Assembly: GCF_041027365.1 (NCBI RefSeq)
Contig: NZ_JBFTEH010000001.1
Span: 620,001 to 684,000 of the forward strand
DNA length: 64,000 nt
Direction of reading: 5' to 3'
Source of the DNA: VKMB-3413 sp041027365
GTDB lineage: Bacteria > Pseudomonadota > Alphaproteobacteria > Rhizobiales > Rhizobiaceae
The translations under genes and the position numbers were made by a program. The number at the start of each line of letters is the position of its first letter. Position 1 is the stretch's first letter. Below the pieces are notes generated by a model, which was given only the letters and a program-made list of their open reading frames with translations, had not been told where the DNA came from and did not search any database. Shown here piece by piece: positions 28,864 through 37,369 of the stretch.

Positions 28864-30402
28864 ATGTATAGTGACGTTCCGGCTTCAGCGCCTGCGACCA
28901 CCGGCAGCAGCAAATGGCGCAATCTGTTCTTTGCCACCCCGGTTCGCGGCCTGATATCCATCTGCGGACTGCAGCTTCTGCTCTGGACGCTGGTGCCCTG
29001 GATCATCAGCAGGACGCCTCCGACCGACACGCTGGAAGGCTACATGTGGGGGCGCGAATGGGTGCCGATGACCTACAAGCACCCGCAGATGCCGGCTTGG
29101 CTTCTGGAGATCGCCCATGACCTGACAGGCTCGTTCACCTGGGCGCATCTGCTGCTCTCGCAGATCGTCGTCTGCGCCACCTTCGTCCTGGTCTTTCTGC
29201 TGGCCCGAGACATGGTCGGCAAGCGCGGGGCGCTGGCATCCGTGCTGCTGTTGCCGACCTTGGCGGTGTTCAGCTGGGGCACGCCGCAGTTCAACCACGA
29301 CGTCATGCAGATGCCGTTCTGGGTGGCGGTCTGCTGGCTGTTCTGGCGGGCCGAGCGCGACAATCGCATCGGCTGGTGGATCGCGCTCGGCCTCGTGTCC
29401 GGCGTCTCGCTCTATGCCAAGTTCTCGATGGGCCTGATCATGCTGTTTGGCGGTCTGTGGCTCGTGGCGGAGCCTCAGGCCCGCAAGCGGCTGGCGTCGC
29501 CGGGTCCCTGGATCGCGCTGGCGATCGTCGCCGTCTTCAGCGCGATGATCCTGTACAACCTCGAACAGCTGCACTTTCTGCCGCTCACCTACGCCGACGG
29601 CCGGGACGGCTGGGTGATGCGGCATCGCAGCCGGCTCTATTACATCGGGGTGCAGCTCGGCGTTCTGTTGTTCTTCCCGCTTGCGCTTTACGCCAGTGGC
29701 CTGTGGCGCCGCACCAAGGAAATTGTGCAACCAACGCCGGGCCCGCTGCTGCGCGACCCCCGCGCACGGATGTACCTCCTGTGGATGGGCGCCGTGCCGC
29801 CGCTGCTGCTGGCGCTGGTGTCGCCCTTCACCGGCGTCGGCGAGAACTGGAGCAAGCCGATGTACAGTCTGGTGGGGCTGATCGCGGTGGCATATCTGGG
29901 ACAGCGCCTGTCCGACCGGGTGATGCGCAACCTGGTCTGCTGGGCGGTGGGCATGGTTCTCCTGGGCGCGACGGTCTACGGCGTGTCCAAGCCGGCCAGC
30001 TGCTATTTCAAGGGCAAGATGAACAACAGCTGTCTTCCCGGACCGACGATCGGCGCGCGGCTTCAGGATCTGTGGCACACCAAGGAGCACCGTCCGCTCG
30101 GCATCGTCGCAGGTGAGGACAACCTCATGATGGCCACCGGCGTGTTCGCCAGCGATATGCCCTCGATGTTCACGGAGTTCAACTTCGCCGAAGCGCCGTG
30201 GATCACCCCGGCCCGGATCGCCCGTCAGGGGATGCTCGTGGTCTGGTCCGGCAACGGCAGGGCGCCAGCGCCGTCAGATCAGTGGACCAAGGGGTTGCCG
30301 GTCGGACATGAGCGGTTCGCCTGGACCCCCGGTCACCCGCCGATGACGGTCAGCTATGTCATGGTGCCGCCGACCGTCGGTGCTTCGCAGGCGGCGAAAT
30401 GA
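28864..30402 (+). CDS. Glycosyltransferase family 39 (ArnT/FlmK-like)
   Basis: Polytopic inner-membrane enzyme of 512 aa that would move a sugar from a polyprenyl-phosphate carrier to an acceptor on the periplasmic side. The first helix is followed by a periplasmic loop with acidic and aromatic residues (PTDTLEGYMWGREWVPMTYKH region, residues about 52-72) as expected for the catalytic loop of GT39/ArnT enzymes. There are some ten further hydrophobic segments and a soluble C-terminal part from about residue 400. First gene of an operon whose four cistrons overlap or touch: GT39, GT2, YdjC-type deacetylase, GtrA. Acceptor is probably lipid A or another envelope glycan, by analogy with Francisella FlmK. 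Confidence 0.86.
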   Translation: MYSDVPASAPATTGSSKWRNLFFATPVRGLISICGLQLLLWTLVPWIISRTPPTDTLEGYMWGREWVPMTYKHPQMPAWLLEIAHDLTGSFTWAHLLLSQIVVCATFVLVFLLARDMVGKRGALASVLLLPTLAVFSWGTPQFNHDVMQMPFWVAVCWLFWRAERDNRIGWWIALGLVSGVSLYAKFSMGLIMLFGGLWLVAEPQARKRLASPGPWIALAIVAVFSAMILYNLEQLHFLPLTYADGRDGWVMRHRSRLYYIGVQLGVLLFFPLALYASGLWRRTKEIVQPTPGPLLRDPRARMYLLWMGAVPPLLLALVSPFTGVGENWSKPMYSLVGLIAVAYLGQRLSDRVMRNLVCWAVGMVLLGATVYGVSKPASCYFKGKMNNSCLPGPTIGARLQDLWHTKEHRPLGIVAGEDNLMMATGVFASDMPSMFTEFNFAEAPWITPARIARQGMLVVWSGNGRAPAPSDQWTKGLPVGHERFAWTPGHPPMTVSYVMVPPTVGASQAAK

Positions 30403-31442
30403 CGCCGCCGCGCCGCATTCAGCTGGGGGTGGTCATTCCCGCCTTCAACGAGGAGAGCAACATTGCCGCGGTGGTCGAGGCCACGCGGCGCGAGTTGGAC
30501 GCCCTCGGTGTCGACTGGACCATCACCTTCGTCGATGACGGATCTCGCGACCACACCCGCGAGGTCATCCGGCAGTGGAACGCCCGCGACGGGCGCATCC
30601 GCGCGGTCTTCCTGTCGCGCAACTTCGGCAAGGAGCTGGCCATCGCCGCGGGGCTGCGCAAGGCGACCGGGGACGCGATCGTCGTCATGGACGCCGACCT
30701 GCAGCATCCGCCGGCGGCGATCCGCCGGTTCTTCGAAGCCTGGCAGGGCGGGGCGGAGGTGGTTCTCGGCCACCGCGCCGACGAGATGCATGCGGGTTTC
30801 CTGCGCCAGCTGGCATCGCGCACGTTCTACCCGGTGTTCCGGCTGCTGTCGCAAATGCCGCTCAGGGCCGGCACCGTCGATTTCGTCCTGCTCGACCGCA
30901 AGGCCGTCGATGCGGTGAACCGCTTCAACGAGCGGACGCGGTTCACCAAGGGACTGTTCCGCTGGATCGGGTTCAGGACCGAGACGGTGACCTTCGTCGC
31001 CGATGCGCGCACCGCCGGTGTGTCGAGCTTCAACTTCCGCCGCCTGCTGCATTTCGCGGTGGACGGCATCGTCGCCTTCTCGTCGTTTCCGCTGCGGATG
31101 TGGTCTGGGATCGGGGTGCTGATCTCGTCCGGCTCGATGCTTTACGCGATCTACTTTCTGGTGCGGACGCTGGTCCACGGCAACGATGTGCCGGGCTTCC
31201 CCTCCCTGATCGTGTCGATCACCTTTCTGTCCGGAATCCAGCTTCTGTCGCTCGGCGTCATCGGGGAATATCTGTCGCGCATCTATGAGGAGGTGAAGGC
31301 GCGGCCGCTGTTTCTGGTCAGCGAGGAGCTTGGCGACTTGGAGGAAGCCGCGGCCGCCGGCGACAGCGCTGCCGGAACGGCGCCGGAGAGCAGCCGGGCA
31401 GCGGAGCCGGCGAAGAGCGGCAGCGTTTCTCACGCCGCATGA
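30399..31442 (+). CDS. Polyprenyl-phosphate glycosyltransferase, GT2 family (GtrB/ArnC/FlmF2-like)
   Basis: Membrane-bound transferase of 347 aa that loads a sugar from a nucleotide donor onto polyprenyl phosphate at the cytoplasmic face. The GT2 motifs are clear: VVIPAFNEESNI near residue 10, FVDDGSRD, NFGKELAIAAGL, and the metal-binding VMDADLQHPP. Two C-terminal helices (about 230-300; SGIGVLISSGSMLYAIYFLV and ITFLSGIQLLSLGVIGEYLSR) anchor it, as in DPM1/GtrB/ArnC proteins. It overlaps the GT39 stop by 4 bp and the deacetylase start by 4 bp, so the three are made together. Confidence 0.92.
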   Translation: MTPPRRIQLGVVIPAFNEESNIAAVVEATRRELDALGVDWTITFVDDGSRDHTREVIRQWNARDGRIRAVFLSRNFGKELAIAAGLRKATGDAIVVMDADLQHPPAAIRRFFEAWQGGAEVVLGHRADEMHAGFLRQLASRTFYPVFRLLSQMPLRAGTVDFVLLDRKAVDAVNRFNERTRFTKGLFRWIGFRTETVTFVADARTAGVSSFNFRRLLHFAVDGIVAFSSFPLRMWSGIGVLISSGSMLYAIYFLVRTLVHGNDVPGFPSLIVSITFLSGIQLLSLGVIGEYLSRIYEEVKARPLFLVSEELGDLEEAAAAGDSAAGTAPESSRAAEPAKSGSVSHAA

Positions 31443-32320
31443 GCGACGGGAAGACACTCTTCCTGCTGTCCGCCGACGACTACGCGCTGACGCCCGGCGT
31501 TTCGGAAGGGATCGCCGAACTGGCGCAGGCGCGTCGTCTGTCCGCGACGACGGCCATCGTCACCGTTCCGGCATGGCGCGAGATGGCGCAGGCGGTGGGC
31601 GATTTGCGCGAGCACATCGCCGTCGGCCTGCATGTGAACCTCACGCTCGGCGCACCGCTCGGGCCGATGCCGGGTCACGCTCCCGACGGGCGATTGCCGA
31701 AGGTCTCGGACTGGATCCGGCGTGGCGTTCCCGGGCGCATCGATCGCGATGAAGTCGCCGCCGAGATCGGGCGGCAGATTGCCCGGTTCGAGGCGGTGGC
31801 GGGGGCGCCGCCCGACCTGATCGACGGGCACCACCACGTTCACGCCCTTCCCGGTGTTCGCCAGGCGCTTGCGCAGGCGCTGCGGGACCGCTTCGGGGCA
31901 GGGCCGATGCCGCTCGTGCGGGTGCCGGCGGACGACGTGGGCCGCATCCTGCGCCGCCGCGCCTCGGCGGCGAAGGCGCTTTTCGTGGCGGGGCTATCGG
32001 CGCCATCGCGCCCGCTGTTCCGTCAGATCGGGGCGCCGCTGAACGCGGGGTTTTCCGGATTCTCGGCCTTTCGCCGCGATGTTCCGTTCGCCGCCGAACT
32101 GGCCGCCTTTCGCCGGGCGCCGGGGCGCTTTCACGTGGTGATGTGCCATCCCGGCCATGTCGACGCCGCACTGGAACGCCTCGACCCGGTTTCGTTCCGG
32201 CGCGAGGACGAACTGGCCGCGCTCCTGGCGGCGCCGCACCTTCCGGCGCAGATCCATCACCCGGCGCGGCACCGCGGCCCTGACGGCCAGATCGACTGGA
32301 GGGCGCTCGGTGCCGTCTGA
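31439..32320 (+). CDS. ChbG/HpnK (YdjC)-family carbohydrate deacetylase, NaxD-like
   Basis: Metal-dependent deacetylase of 293 aa in the YdjC family. Metal and catalytic residues are present: SADDYALTPG (paired Asp at 13-14), GLHVNLTLGAPL and LIDGHHHVHALPG. It has no signal peptide, so it works in the cytoplasm or at the inner face of the membrane. Family members deacetylate chitooligosaccharides (ChbG), hopanoid intermediates (HpnK) or, in Francisella, undecaprenyl-phosphate N-acetylgalactosamine (NaxD). Its place between GT2 and GtrA genes makes the NaxD-like role most likely here: exposing a free amine on a lipid-linked sugar. Overlaps by 4 bp with the GT2 gene. Confidence 0.88.
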   Translation: MSDGKTLFLLSADDYALTPGVSEGIAELAQARRLSATTAIVTVPAWREMAQAVGDLREHIAVGLHVNLTLGAPLGPMPGHAPDGRLPKVSDWIRRGVPGRIDRDEVAAEIGRQIARFEAVAGAPPDLIDGHHHVHALPGVRQALAQALRDRFGAGPMPLVRVPADDVGRILRRRASAAKALFVAGLSAPSRPLFRQIGAPLNAGFSGFSAFRRDVPFAAELAAFRRAPGRFHVVMCHPGHVDAALERLDPVSFRREDELAALLAAPHLPAQIHHPARHRGPDGQIDWRALGAV

Positions 32321-32714
32321 TCGCAAGGGACCGCTGCGCAAGCGTCACCTGGCCGGCTTCGTGTTCTCGGGGCTGCTGGCCTTCGCGATCGACGCCTTGG
32401 TGTTGTTCGCGCTGACGCACTGGCTCGGGGTGTCGCCGTTCATCGCCCGGGTGCCCGCGATCCTCCTGTCGATGGTGGCGGGGTGGATCAGCAACCGCTC
32501 CGTCACCTTCCACGTCGCCACCGGGCCGCGTCTCGCGGAGTTTTTGCGCTACGCCGCTGCCAGCGGCTTCGGCGTCGGCGTCAACTATGCGGTGTTCTCG
32601 GCGGTGCTGATCCTGCAGCCCTCGGCGCCGCCCGTCGCCGCGCTGGTGATCGCGTCCGCGGTGGCTGCGGGCGTTTCCTATGTCGGCTACCGCTGGTTCG
32701 CCTTCGCGCGGTGA
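32310..32714 (+). CDS. GtrA-family lipid-linked sugar flippase protein
   Basis: Small four-helix membrane protein (134 aa) of the GtrA family, thought to help flip polyprenyl-linked sugars to the periplasm. The GTG start at 32310 overlaps the deacetylase by 11 bp and is supported by GGAGGG 7 bp upstream. Helices are GFVFSGLLAFAIDALVLFAL, a second that includes RVPAILLSMVAGWISNRSVTF (the conserved N-R-x-x-T-F end of helix 2), and two more ending in YRWFAFAR. It completes the cassette: synthesis (GT2), deacetylation, flipping (GtrA), periplasmic transfer (GT39). Confidence 0.9.
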   Translation: MPSDRKGPLRKRHLAGFVFSGLLAFAIDALVLFALTHWLGVSPFIARVPAILLSMVAGWISNRSVTFHVATGPRLAEFLRYAAASGFGVGVNYAVFSAVLILQPSAPPVAALVIASAVAAGVSYVGYRWFAFAR

Positions 32715-32858
32715 CCGTTGCCGGCCGTCGATCACCGACGGCCGCGCGCCCGCCTGATCGCAACACCGCCGTCACGCGGCTTGAGGAATGGCGCCGGCCT
32801 CGCCGGCCATGCGTCTCGCACTGTGCAGCGGCGTCCGAAGCGAAGTCCGCCGCGCTCG

Positions 32859-33332
32859 CTATTGCGGAACCTCCGCCTCTCCGGCTGCGGCGCGTCCGGC
32901 CTTTGCCGGCGCTTCGGCCAGCGGGAACAGCGAGAGGATGTCGATCTCGCGCTTCGGCAGGTCGGCGAAGGTGTAGCGGTCCAGGACGGACAGGAACGCG
33001 GCGACGGCCTCGCCGAGCACGCTCGTCATCCCGCAGGCCGGCGCGATCACGCAGTTCCGGCAGTCGGCGAGATCGAACCCGTCTTCGGTCGCCCGGACGA
33101 TCTCGCCGAGACGGATCGCGTCCGCCGGCTTCGCCAGCCGGATGCCGCCGGCGCGTCCGCGCAGGGTCGTGACATAGCCGGCCCTGCCGAGTTCGTGGAC
33201 CACCTTCGTCAGATGGTTGTGCGAAATGCCGTAGGCCTCGGCGATTTCGGCGATCGAGCACAGCCGCTCCGGGCGCGCCGACAGGTAGATCAGCACGCGC
33301 AGCGCGTAGTCGGTGTAACGGGTCAGTCGCAT
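32859..33332 (-). CDS. Rrf2-family repressor, NsrR-like (NO-sensing)
   Basis: Transcription regulator of 157 aa predicted to sense nitric oxide through an iron-sulfur cluster. The winged-helix domain (residues 1-80, RLTRYTDYALRVLIYLSAR, GISHNHLTKVVHELGRAGYV, RGRAGGIRLA) is typical Rrf2. The cluster-binding segment reads DCRNCVIAPACGM, i.e. C-x2-C-x5-C, as in NsrR-type members, followed by the dimerisation helix. It is divergent from the globin/flavohaemoglobin genes and two 23-bp dyads lie between them, which strongly suggests it represses those genes and itself. IscR- or RirA-type function is less likely given the neighbours. Confidence 0.88.
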   Translation of the reverse strand: MRLTRYTDYALRVLIYLSARPERLCSIAEIAEAYGISHNHLTKVVHELGRAGYVTTLRGRAGGIRLAKPADAIRLGEIVRATEDGFDLADCRNCVIAPACGMTSVLGEAVAAFLSVLDRYTFADLPKREIDILSLFPLAEAPAKAGRAAAGEAEVPQ

Positions 33333-33359
33333 CGGGTCCGCTCGGCAATTTCGTGCAAT

Positions 33360-33382
33360 AAGATGTATTTCTCTTGCATCTT
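33360..33382. promoter_or_regulatory. NsrR-type operator, site 1
   Basis: 23-bp dyad: AAGATGTA, seven bases, TGCATCTT. The two 8-bp arms match at 7 of 8 positions, and AAGATG-y-A is the half-site known for NsrR. It lies 28 bp from the repressor start, where it could cover its promoter. Confidence 0.75.
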
Positions 33383-33409
33383 TTGTCGAGAGGCGCTACT
33401 CGCCGATTT

Positions 33410-33432
33410 AACATGCACACGAAATGCATGTT
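33410..33432. promoter_or_regulatory. NsrR-type operator, site 2
   Basis: 23-bp dyad with perfect 8-bp arms: AACATGCA, seven bases, TGCATGTT. It ends 13 bp before the globin ATG and its centre is exactly 50 bp from that of site 1, so both could be bound on the same face of the helix. Confidence 0.75.
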
Positions 33433-33445
33433 TGGAGAGAGCGTC

Positions 33446-33868
33446 ATGCAGACATCATCCGAGCAACTCGCAACCCTGACCGAGGAGGCGCTTCGCGACC
33501 TCGTCTCGGTCTTCTACGGCCGCGTGCGCGAAGACGAGATCCTCGGCCCGCTGTTCAACGGTGCGGTCGCCGACTGGCCGGCGCATCTGGAGCGGCTGAC
33601 GGCGTTCTGGTCCTCGGTCCTGCTGGGGAGCGGCCGCTACAAGGGCAATCCGTTTGCGGCGCACCTTCGGCACGTCGACGACATCGACCCGGCGATGTTC
33701 GGGCGCTGGCTGGCGATCTGGCGCCGGACGACGGCCGACCGGTTTCCGCCGGAGGCTGCGGCTCTCCTCCAGCTCAAGGCCGACCGGATTGCCGACAGCC
33801 TGAAGGCCGGCCTGTTCTTTCGGCCGGACCTCGCGGCCCTGCAGCGCCCGGCCGCCCGCTCGGCCTGA
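33446..33868 (+). CDS. Group 3 truncated haemoglobin
   Basis: Small globin of 140 aa, group III (trHbP). After LTEEALRDLVSVFYGRVREDEILGPLF comes the family pattern WSSVLLGSGRYKGNPFAAHLRH, with the haem-ligand His in the F-helix region and no signal peptide. Members bind O2/NO and are often found with NO-detoxifying systems. The ATG at 33446 has GGAGAG 7 bp upstream; earlier in-frame ATGs (33413, 33428) would place the operator inside the gene. Followed 38 bp later by the flavohaemoglobin gene on the same strand, and controlled by the same dyads. Confidence 0.88.
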   Translation: MQTSSEQLATLTEEALRDLVSVFYGRVREDEILGPLFNGAVADWPAHLERLTAFWSSVLLGSGRYKGNPFAAHLRHVDDIDPAMFGRWLAIWRRTTADRFPPEAAALLQLKADRIADSLKAGLFFRPDLAALQRPAARSA

Positions 33869-33906
33869 CCCCCTTCCGCAAACGATTCCATCCAAGGAGC
33901 AAGAGA

Positions 33907-35118
33907 ATGCCGTCGCAACTCAGCGAACAGACCATCGAGACCGTGAAGGCCACCGTGCCGGCCCTCGAGGCGCATGGCCTGGAGATCACCAAGGCGATGT
34001 ACGCCCGCATGTTCCAGAACCCGATGATCCGGGACCTGTTCAACCAGTCGCATCACGGCGACACCGGCTCGCAGCCGCGGGCGCTTGCCGGCGCGGTCCT
34101 CGCCTATGCCCAGAACATCGACAATCTCGGCGTGCTCGGCGCCGCGGTCGAGCGCATCGCCCAGAAGCATGTCGGCCTGCAGATCCTGCCGGAACATTAC
34201 CCCTACGTCGCCGAAGCGCTGCTCGGTGCGATCAAGGACGTGCTCGGCGAGGCGGCGAACGAGGCCGTGCTGGCCGCCTGGGACGAGGCTTACTGGTTCC
34301 TCGCCGACATCCTGATCGCCCGCGAGAAGGCGGTGTACCAGGCGATCGCCGACGCCGACGGCGGCTGGATCGGCTGGCGCGACTTTCGGGTCGAGGCGAA
34401 GATCCGCGAGAGCGACGTCATCACCTCCTTCGTCCTGCGGCCCGTCGACGGCGGCCGCGTCGTCGCTCACAAGCCCGGCCAGTACCTGACCTTCTGGCTC
34501 GACCTGCCCGGCCGGCATCCGCAGAAGCGCAATTACAGCATCTCCGCCGCCCCGAACGGCGAGACCTATCGCATCTCGGTGAAGCGGGAGCCGGAGGGCT
34601 CCGCGTCGAACTGGCTGCACGATGCCGCCGAGGTCGGTACGGTGCTGAAGGTCTCGCCGCCGGCCGGCGAATTCGTTCTCGAGGAGCAGCCGCGGCGGCC
34701 GGTGGTGCTGGTCAGCGGCGGCGTCGGGCTGACGCCGATGATCTCGATGCTGGAGACGCTTGCGACGACGGGCGCGGACGTGCCGGTCCACTACGTCCAC
34801 GGCGCGCTGAACGGGGCGACGCATGCGATGCGCGACCATGTGCGGGAGCTCGCTTCCTCGACGGCCTCCGTAAACGCGACCACCTTCTATCTCGAGCCGC
34901 GCCCAGAAGACGTTCGGGGCCAGGACTTCGACGAGGAGGGGCTGATTTCGCTCGACTGGCTGACGGCGAACACGCCCGTCGCCGAGGCGGACTACTATCT
35001 CTGCGGCCCGAAAGGCTTCCTGCGCACCTTCGTCAACGGGCTGGCGCTCGCCGGCGTCGCGCAGGACCGCATCCACTACGAGTTCTTCGGTCCGGCGGAC
35101 GAGCTGCTCGCCGCCTGA
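33907..35118 (+). CDS. hmp: Flavohaemoglobin, nitric oxide dioxygenase
   Basis: Cytosolic enzyme (EC 1.14.12.17, 403 aa) that converts NO and O2 to nitrate using NAD(P)H. Globin domain (1-145): distal Tyr32 in TKAMYARMF, proximal His88 in AQKHVGLQILPEHYPYV. Ferredoxin-reductase part: FAD motif KRNYSISAAP, GEFVLE, NAD(P)-binding GGVGLTPMISML, then YYLCGPKGF and the C-terminal YEFFGP. AAGGAG 8 bp before the ATG. Second gene of the NO-responsive unit behind the truncated globin. All expected catalytic residues are present. Confidence 0.96.
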   Translation: MPSQLSEQTIETVKATVPALEAHGLEITKAMYARMFQNPMIRDLFNQSHHGDTGSQPRALAGAVLAYAQNIDNLGVLGAAVERIAQKHVGLQILPEHYPYVAEALLGAIKDVLGEAANEAVLAAWDEAYWFLADILIAREKAVYQAIADADGGWIGWRDFRVEAKIRESDVITSFVLRPVDGGRVVAHKPGQYLTFWLDLPGRHPQKRNYSISAAPNGETYRISVKREPEGSASNWLHDAAEVGTVLKVSPPAGEFVLEEQPRRPVVLVSGGVGLTPMISMLETLATTGADVPVHYVHGALNGATHAMRDHVRELASSTASVNATTFYLEPRPEDVRGQDFDEEGLISLDWLTANTPVAEADYYLCGPKGFLRTFVNGLALAGVAQDRIHYEFFGPADELLAA

Positions 35119-35255
35119 CCCTCCGGCGCGGCGGCATCCCGGCGGGGCCGGCTCGGCTTCCCGCCGCGTCTCCTTCGATGGATATAGGGACCGCTCGTCG
35201 CCGACGAGCGGCTGCGCCCGGATGGCCGGCCTCGTCCGTCTCGGCGTCCCCGTCT

Positions 35256-36527
35256 TCAGACGAGCGCGCCCTGCCGGGAAAGTTGCGCACGCACGGCGGC
35301 GGGATCGGCCGGGCGCTCGCGGCCGGCCGAAAGCGCGGCGGCGACTCCCGCCGCTTCCCCGGTGGCAAACGCCGTGCCCATCACGCGGATCGAGCCGTAG
35401 GCGTCCGGGTCGGCCCCGATGACCCGCCCGCCATACCAGAGATTGTCGAGCCCGAAGGCGCGGATGCTGTCATAGGGCACGTGACAGTAGCCGGCACCGC
35501 CGACTGGACGATACACCGGCTTGCCGGCCTCCCCATGCAGTTCGATCGGCCAGGCCGCCCGGGCGATGCCGTCCTCGCGCAGCCGGCCGGAGAGGACGTC
35601 CTCCGCCTGCATCTCGTAGCGGCTCCTCGGATGGCGGCTCTCGCGGATTCCGATCTGCGGACCGGTCGCGGCGAGGAAGGCACGCTCGAAGCCCGGAACC
35701 GTGTCGCGCAGCAGGGTCATGTACTCGAACGCCATGTCGCGCGCGGTCATCTCGGCTGCCGTGAAGCTCTCGGACGAAAGATCGGGCATGGCGAGATCGA
35801 CGATCATCCACCAGACGTCGCGCGAGCCGGGCAGCCGGACGATGATGCCGCCGTCGGTGCGGGCGATCGGATAGCGGCCGCTGCGATTATAGGCGACGAT
35901 CGCGTCGGTCAGGGCTTTCCGGTCGATGCTGCGGCCGGGATCGAAGCCGCCGATGCGCATCGGCAGCGTCACCGCCTGCAGCCGGTTTTCATAATCGCCC
36001 ACCCGGAAATCGACACCGGCGAGCATGGCGAGGTTGGCGTCGCCGCTGGCGTCGACGAAGGCTTCCGCCGCGGCCCGGGTGCGGCCACCCATGCCGGCGA
36101 GCGTGACGCCCTCCAGAAGGCGCGCCGTGCGGGTGACCGCGGCGACGCGCGTGTGCAGCTTCACCGCGATGCCGTGTCGCCGGACGAGGCGATCGAGCGC
36201 GTGTTTGAGGATTTCCGGATCGAGCGGGATGATCCAGTTGCCGGTGGTCTCGGAGCGATGCGGCGCTGCGGGAAAGCCGAACGCCTGCATCTCCGCGACG
36301 ACCTCGGCCCCGACGCCGCCGACCGCCTGCACCGGCGCTTCGCCCTGTTGATAGAAGCCGCAATAGGCGAGCACCTGCGCGTTCGTCGCCGCCCCGCCGA
36401 GAAAGGCGTATTTCTCGACGAGGCACACCTTGGCGCCGGCCTTGGCCGCACCCACCGCCGCGCCGACGCCGGCCGCGCCGCCACCGCACACGATGACGTC
36501 GTAGTCCGCCTCGACGCGCTTGCTCAT
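35256..36527 (-). CDS. FAD-dependent oxidoreductase (FAD_oxidored family)
   Basis: Flavoenzyme of 423 aa with an N-terminal Rossmann loop (DVIVCGGGAAGVGAAVGAA, residues 10-28), the segment CLVEKYAFLGGAATNAQV typical of the FAD_oxidored group (relatives of fumarate reductase/succinate dehydrogenase flavoproteins and thiazole-type enzymes), and a C-terminal FAD loop IRVMGTAFATGEAAGVAAAL. The ATG at 36527 overlaps the ABC permease stop by 4 bp, so it belongs to the importer operon and probably oxidises or reduces the imported compound. Substrate unknown. Confidence 0.85.
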   Translation of the reverse strand: MSKRVEADYDVIVCGGGAAGVGAAVGAAKAGAKVCLVEKYAFLGGAATNAQVLAYCGFYQQGEAPVQAVGGVGAEVVAEMQAFGFPAAPHRSETTGNWIIPLDPEILKHALDRLVRRHGIAVKLHTRVAAVTRTARLLEGVTLAGMGGRTRAAAEAFVDASGDANLAMLAGVDFRVGDYENRLQAVTLPMRIGGFDPGRSIDRKALTDAIVAYNRSGRYPIARTDGGIIVRLPGSRDVWWMIVDLAMPDLSSESFTAAEMTARDMAFEYMTLLRDTVPGFERAFLAATGPQIGIRESRHPRSRYEMQAEDVLSGRLREDGIARAAWPIELHGEAGKPVYRPVGGAGYCHVPYDSIRAFGLDNLWYGGRVIGADPDAYGSIRVMGTAFATGEAAGVAAALSAGRERPADPAAVRAQLSRQGALV

Positions 36528-37369
36528 GTGCGCCACCGCAGGAAGTGCCGCTCGGCGAGCCCGATCAGCCAGGCCATCGTCAGGCCGAGCACCGACAGGA
36601 TCGCCACGCCCGCGATCAGCTGGTCGGTCGCCATCAGGCTACCGGCGAGGAGGATGTAGGCGCCGATGCCGTATTCGGCGCCGATCATCTCGGCCGCGAC
36701 GAGCAGGATGATCGCGATCGAGACCGAGATGCGGAATCCGGAGAAGATCGCGGGCAGGGCGCCCGGAATGATGATCTTGCGCACGATCGACCACCAGGAC
36801 AGGCCGAAGGACTGGCCCATGCGCACCAGCGTGCGGTCGACATTGTCGACGCCGCCATAGGTGGCGATCACGGTCGGGAAGAAGACGCCGAAAAGGATCG
36901 TCGCGACCTTCGATCCCTCGCCGATGCCGAACCAGATGACGAACAGCGGCAGGAGCGCGATCTTCGGGATCGGGAAGATCGCGTTGACCAGCGGCGACAG
37001 CGAGGCGCGCGCGACCGAGAACAGGCCGATCATCAGGCCGACCGAGACGCCGAGGATGGTGCCGCAGGTCCAGCCGATCACGAGCCGCCAGAGCGAGGCC
37101 TCGAGGTGCTTGAACAGCATGCCGCTGACGAGCAGCTGCCAGAAGGCGGCGAAGGCCTCCGAGGGCGCGGGCAGAACGATCGGGCTGATGAAGCCGGTAT
37201 CCGATCCCAGTTCCCACAGCCCGATGAGGACGACGAAGACGAGCGGCGCGACGAAGCGGATCGGCCGGGTCGAGAAGCCGCCGCCGCGATAGGGCACCGG
37301 CCGGGCGCCCGCGGGAACGGCAGGCTGCGCCGGCTCTGCCGGCGAGAGCGGAAGCGTCGCGTCAGACAT
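36524..37369 (-). CDS. ABC transporter permease (SsuC/TauC/NitT family)
   Basis: Inner-membrane channel of 281 aa with six helices and the BPD_transp_1 EAA loop in RMGQSFGLSWWSIVRKIIIPGALPAIFSG. First helix at VAPLVFVVLIGLWELGSD, followed by PSEAFAAFWQLL, a motif common in SsuC/TauC-like permeases. It overlaps the ATPase gene by 8 bp upstream and the oxidoreductase gene by 4 bp downstream. Confidence 0.92.
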   Translation of the reverse strand: MSDATLPLSPAEPAQPAVPAGARPVPYRGGGFSTRPIRFVAPLVFVVLIGLWELGSDTGFISPIVLPAPSEAFAAFWQLLVSGMLFKHLEASLWRLVIGWTCGTILGVSVGLMIGLFSVARASLSPLVNAIFPIPKIALLPLFVIWFGIGEGSKVATILFGVFFPTVIATYGGVDNVDRTLVRMGQSFGLSWWSIVRKIIIPGALPAIFSGFRISVSIAIILLVAAEMIGAEYGIGAYILLAGSLMATDQLIAGVAILSVLGLTMAWLIGLAERHFLRWRT

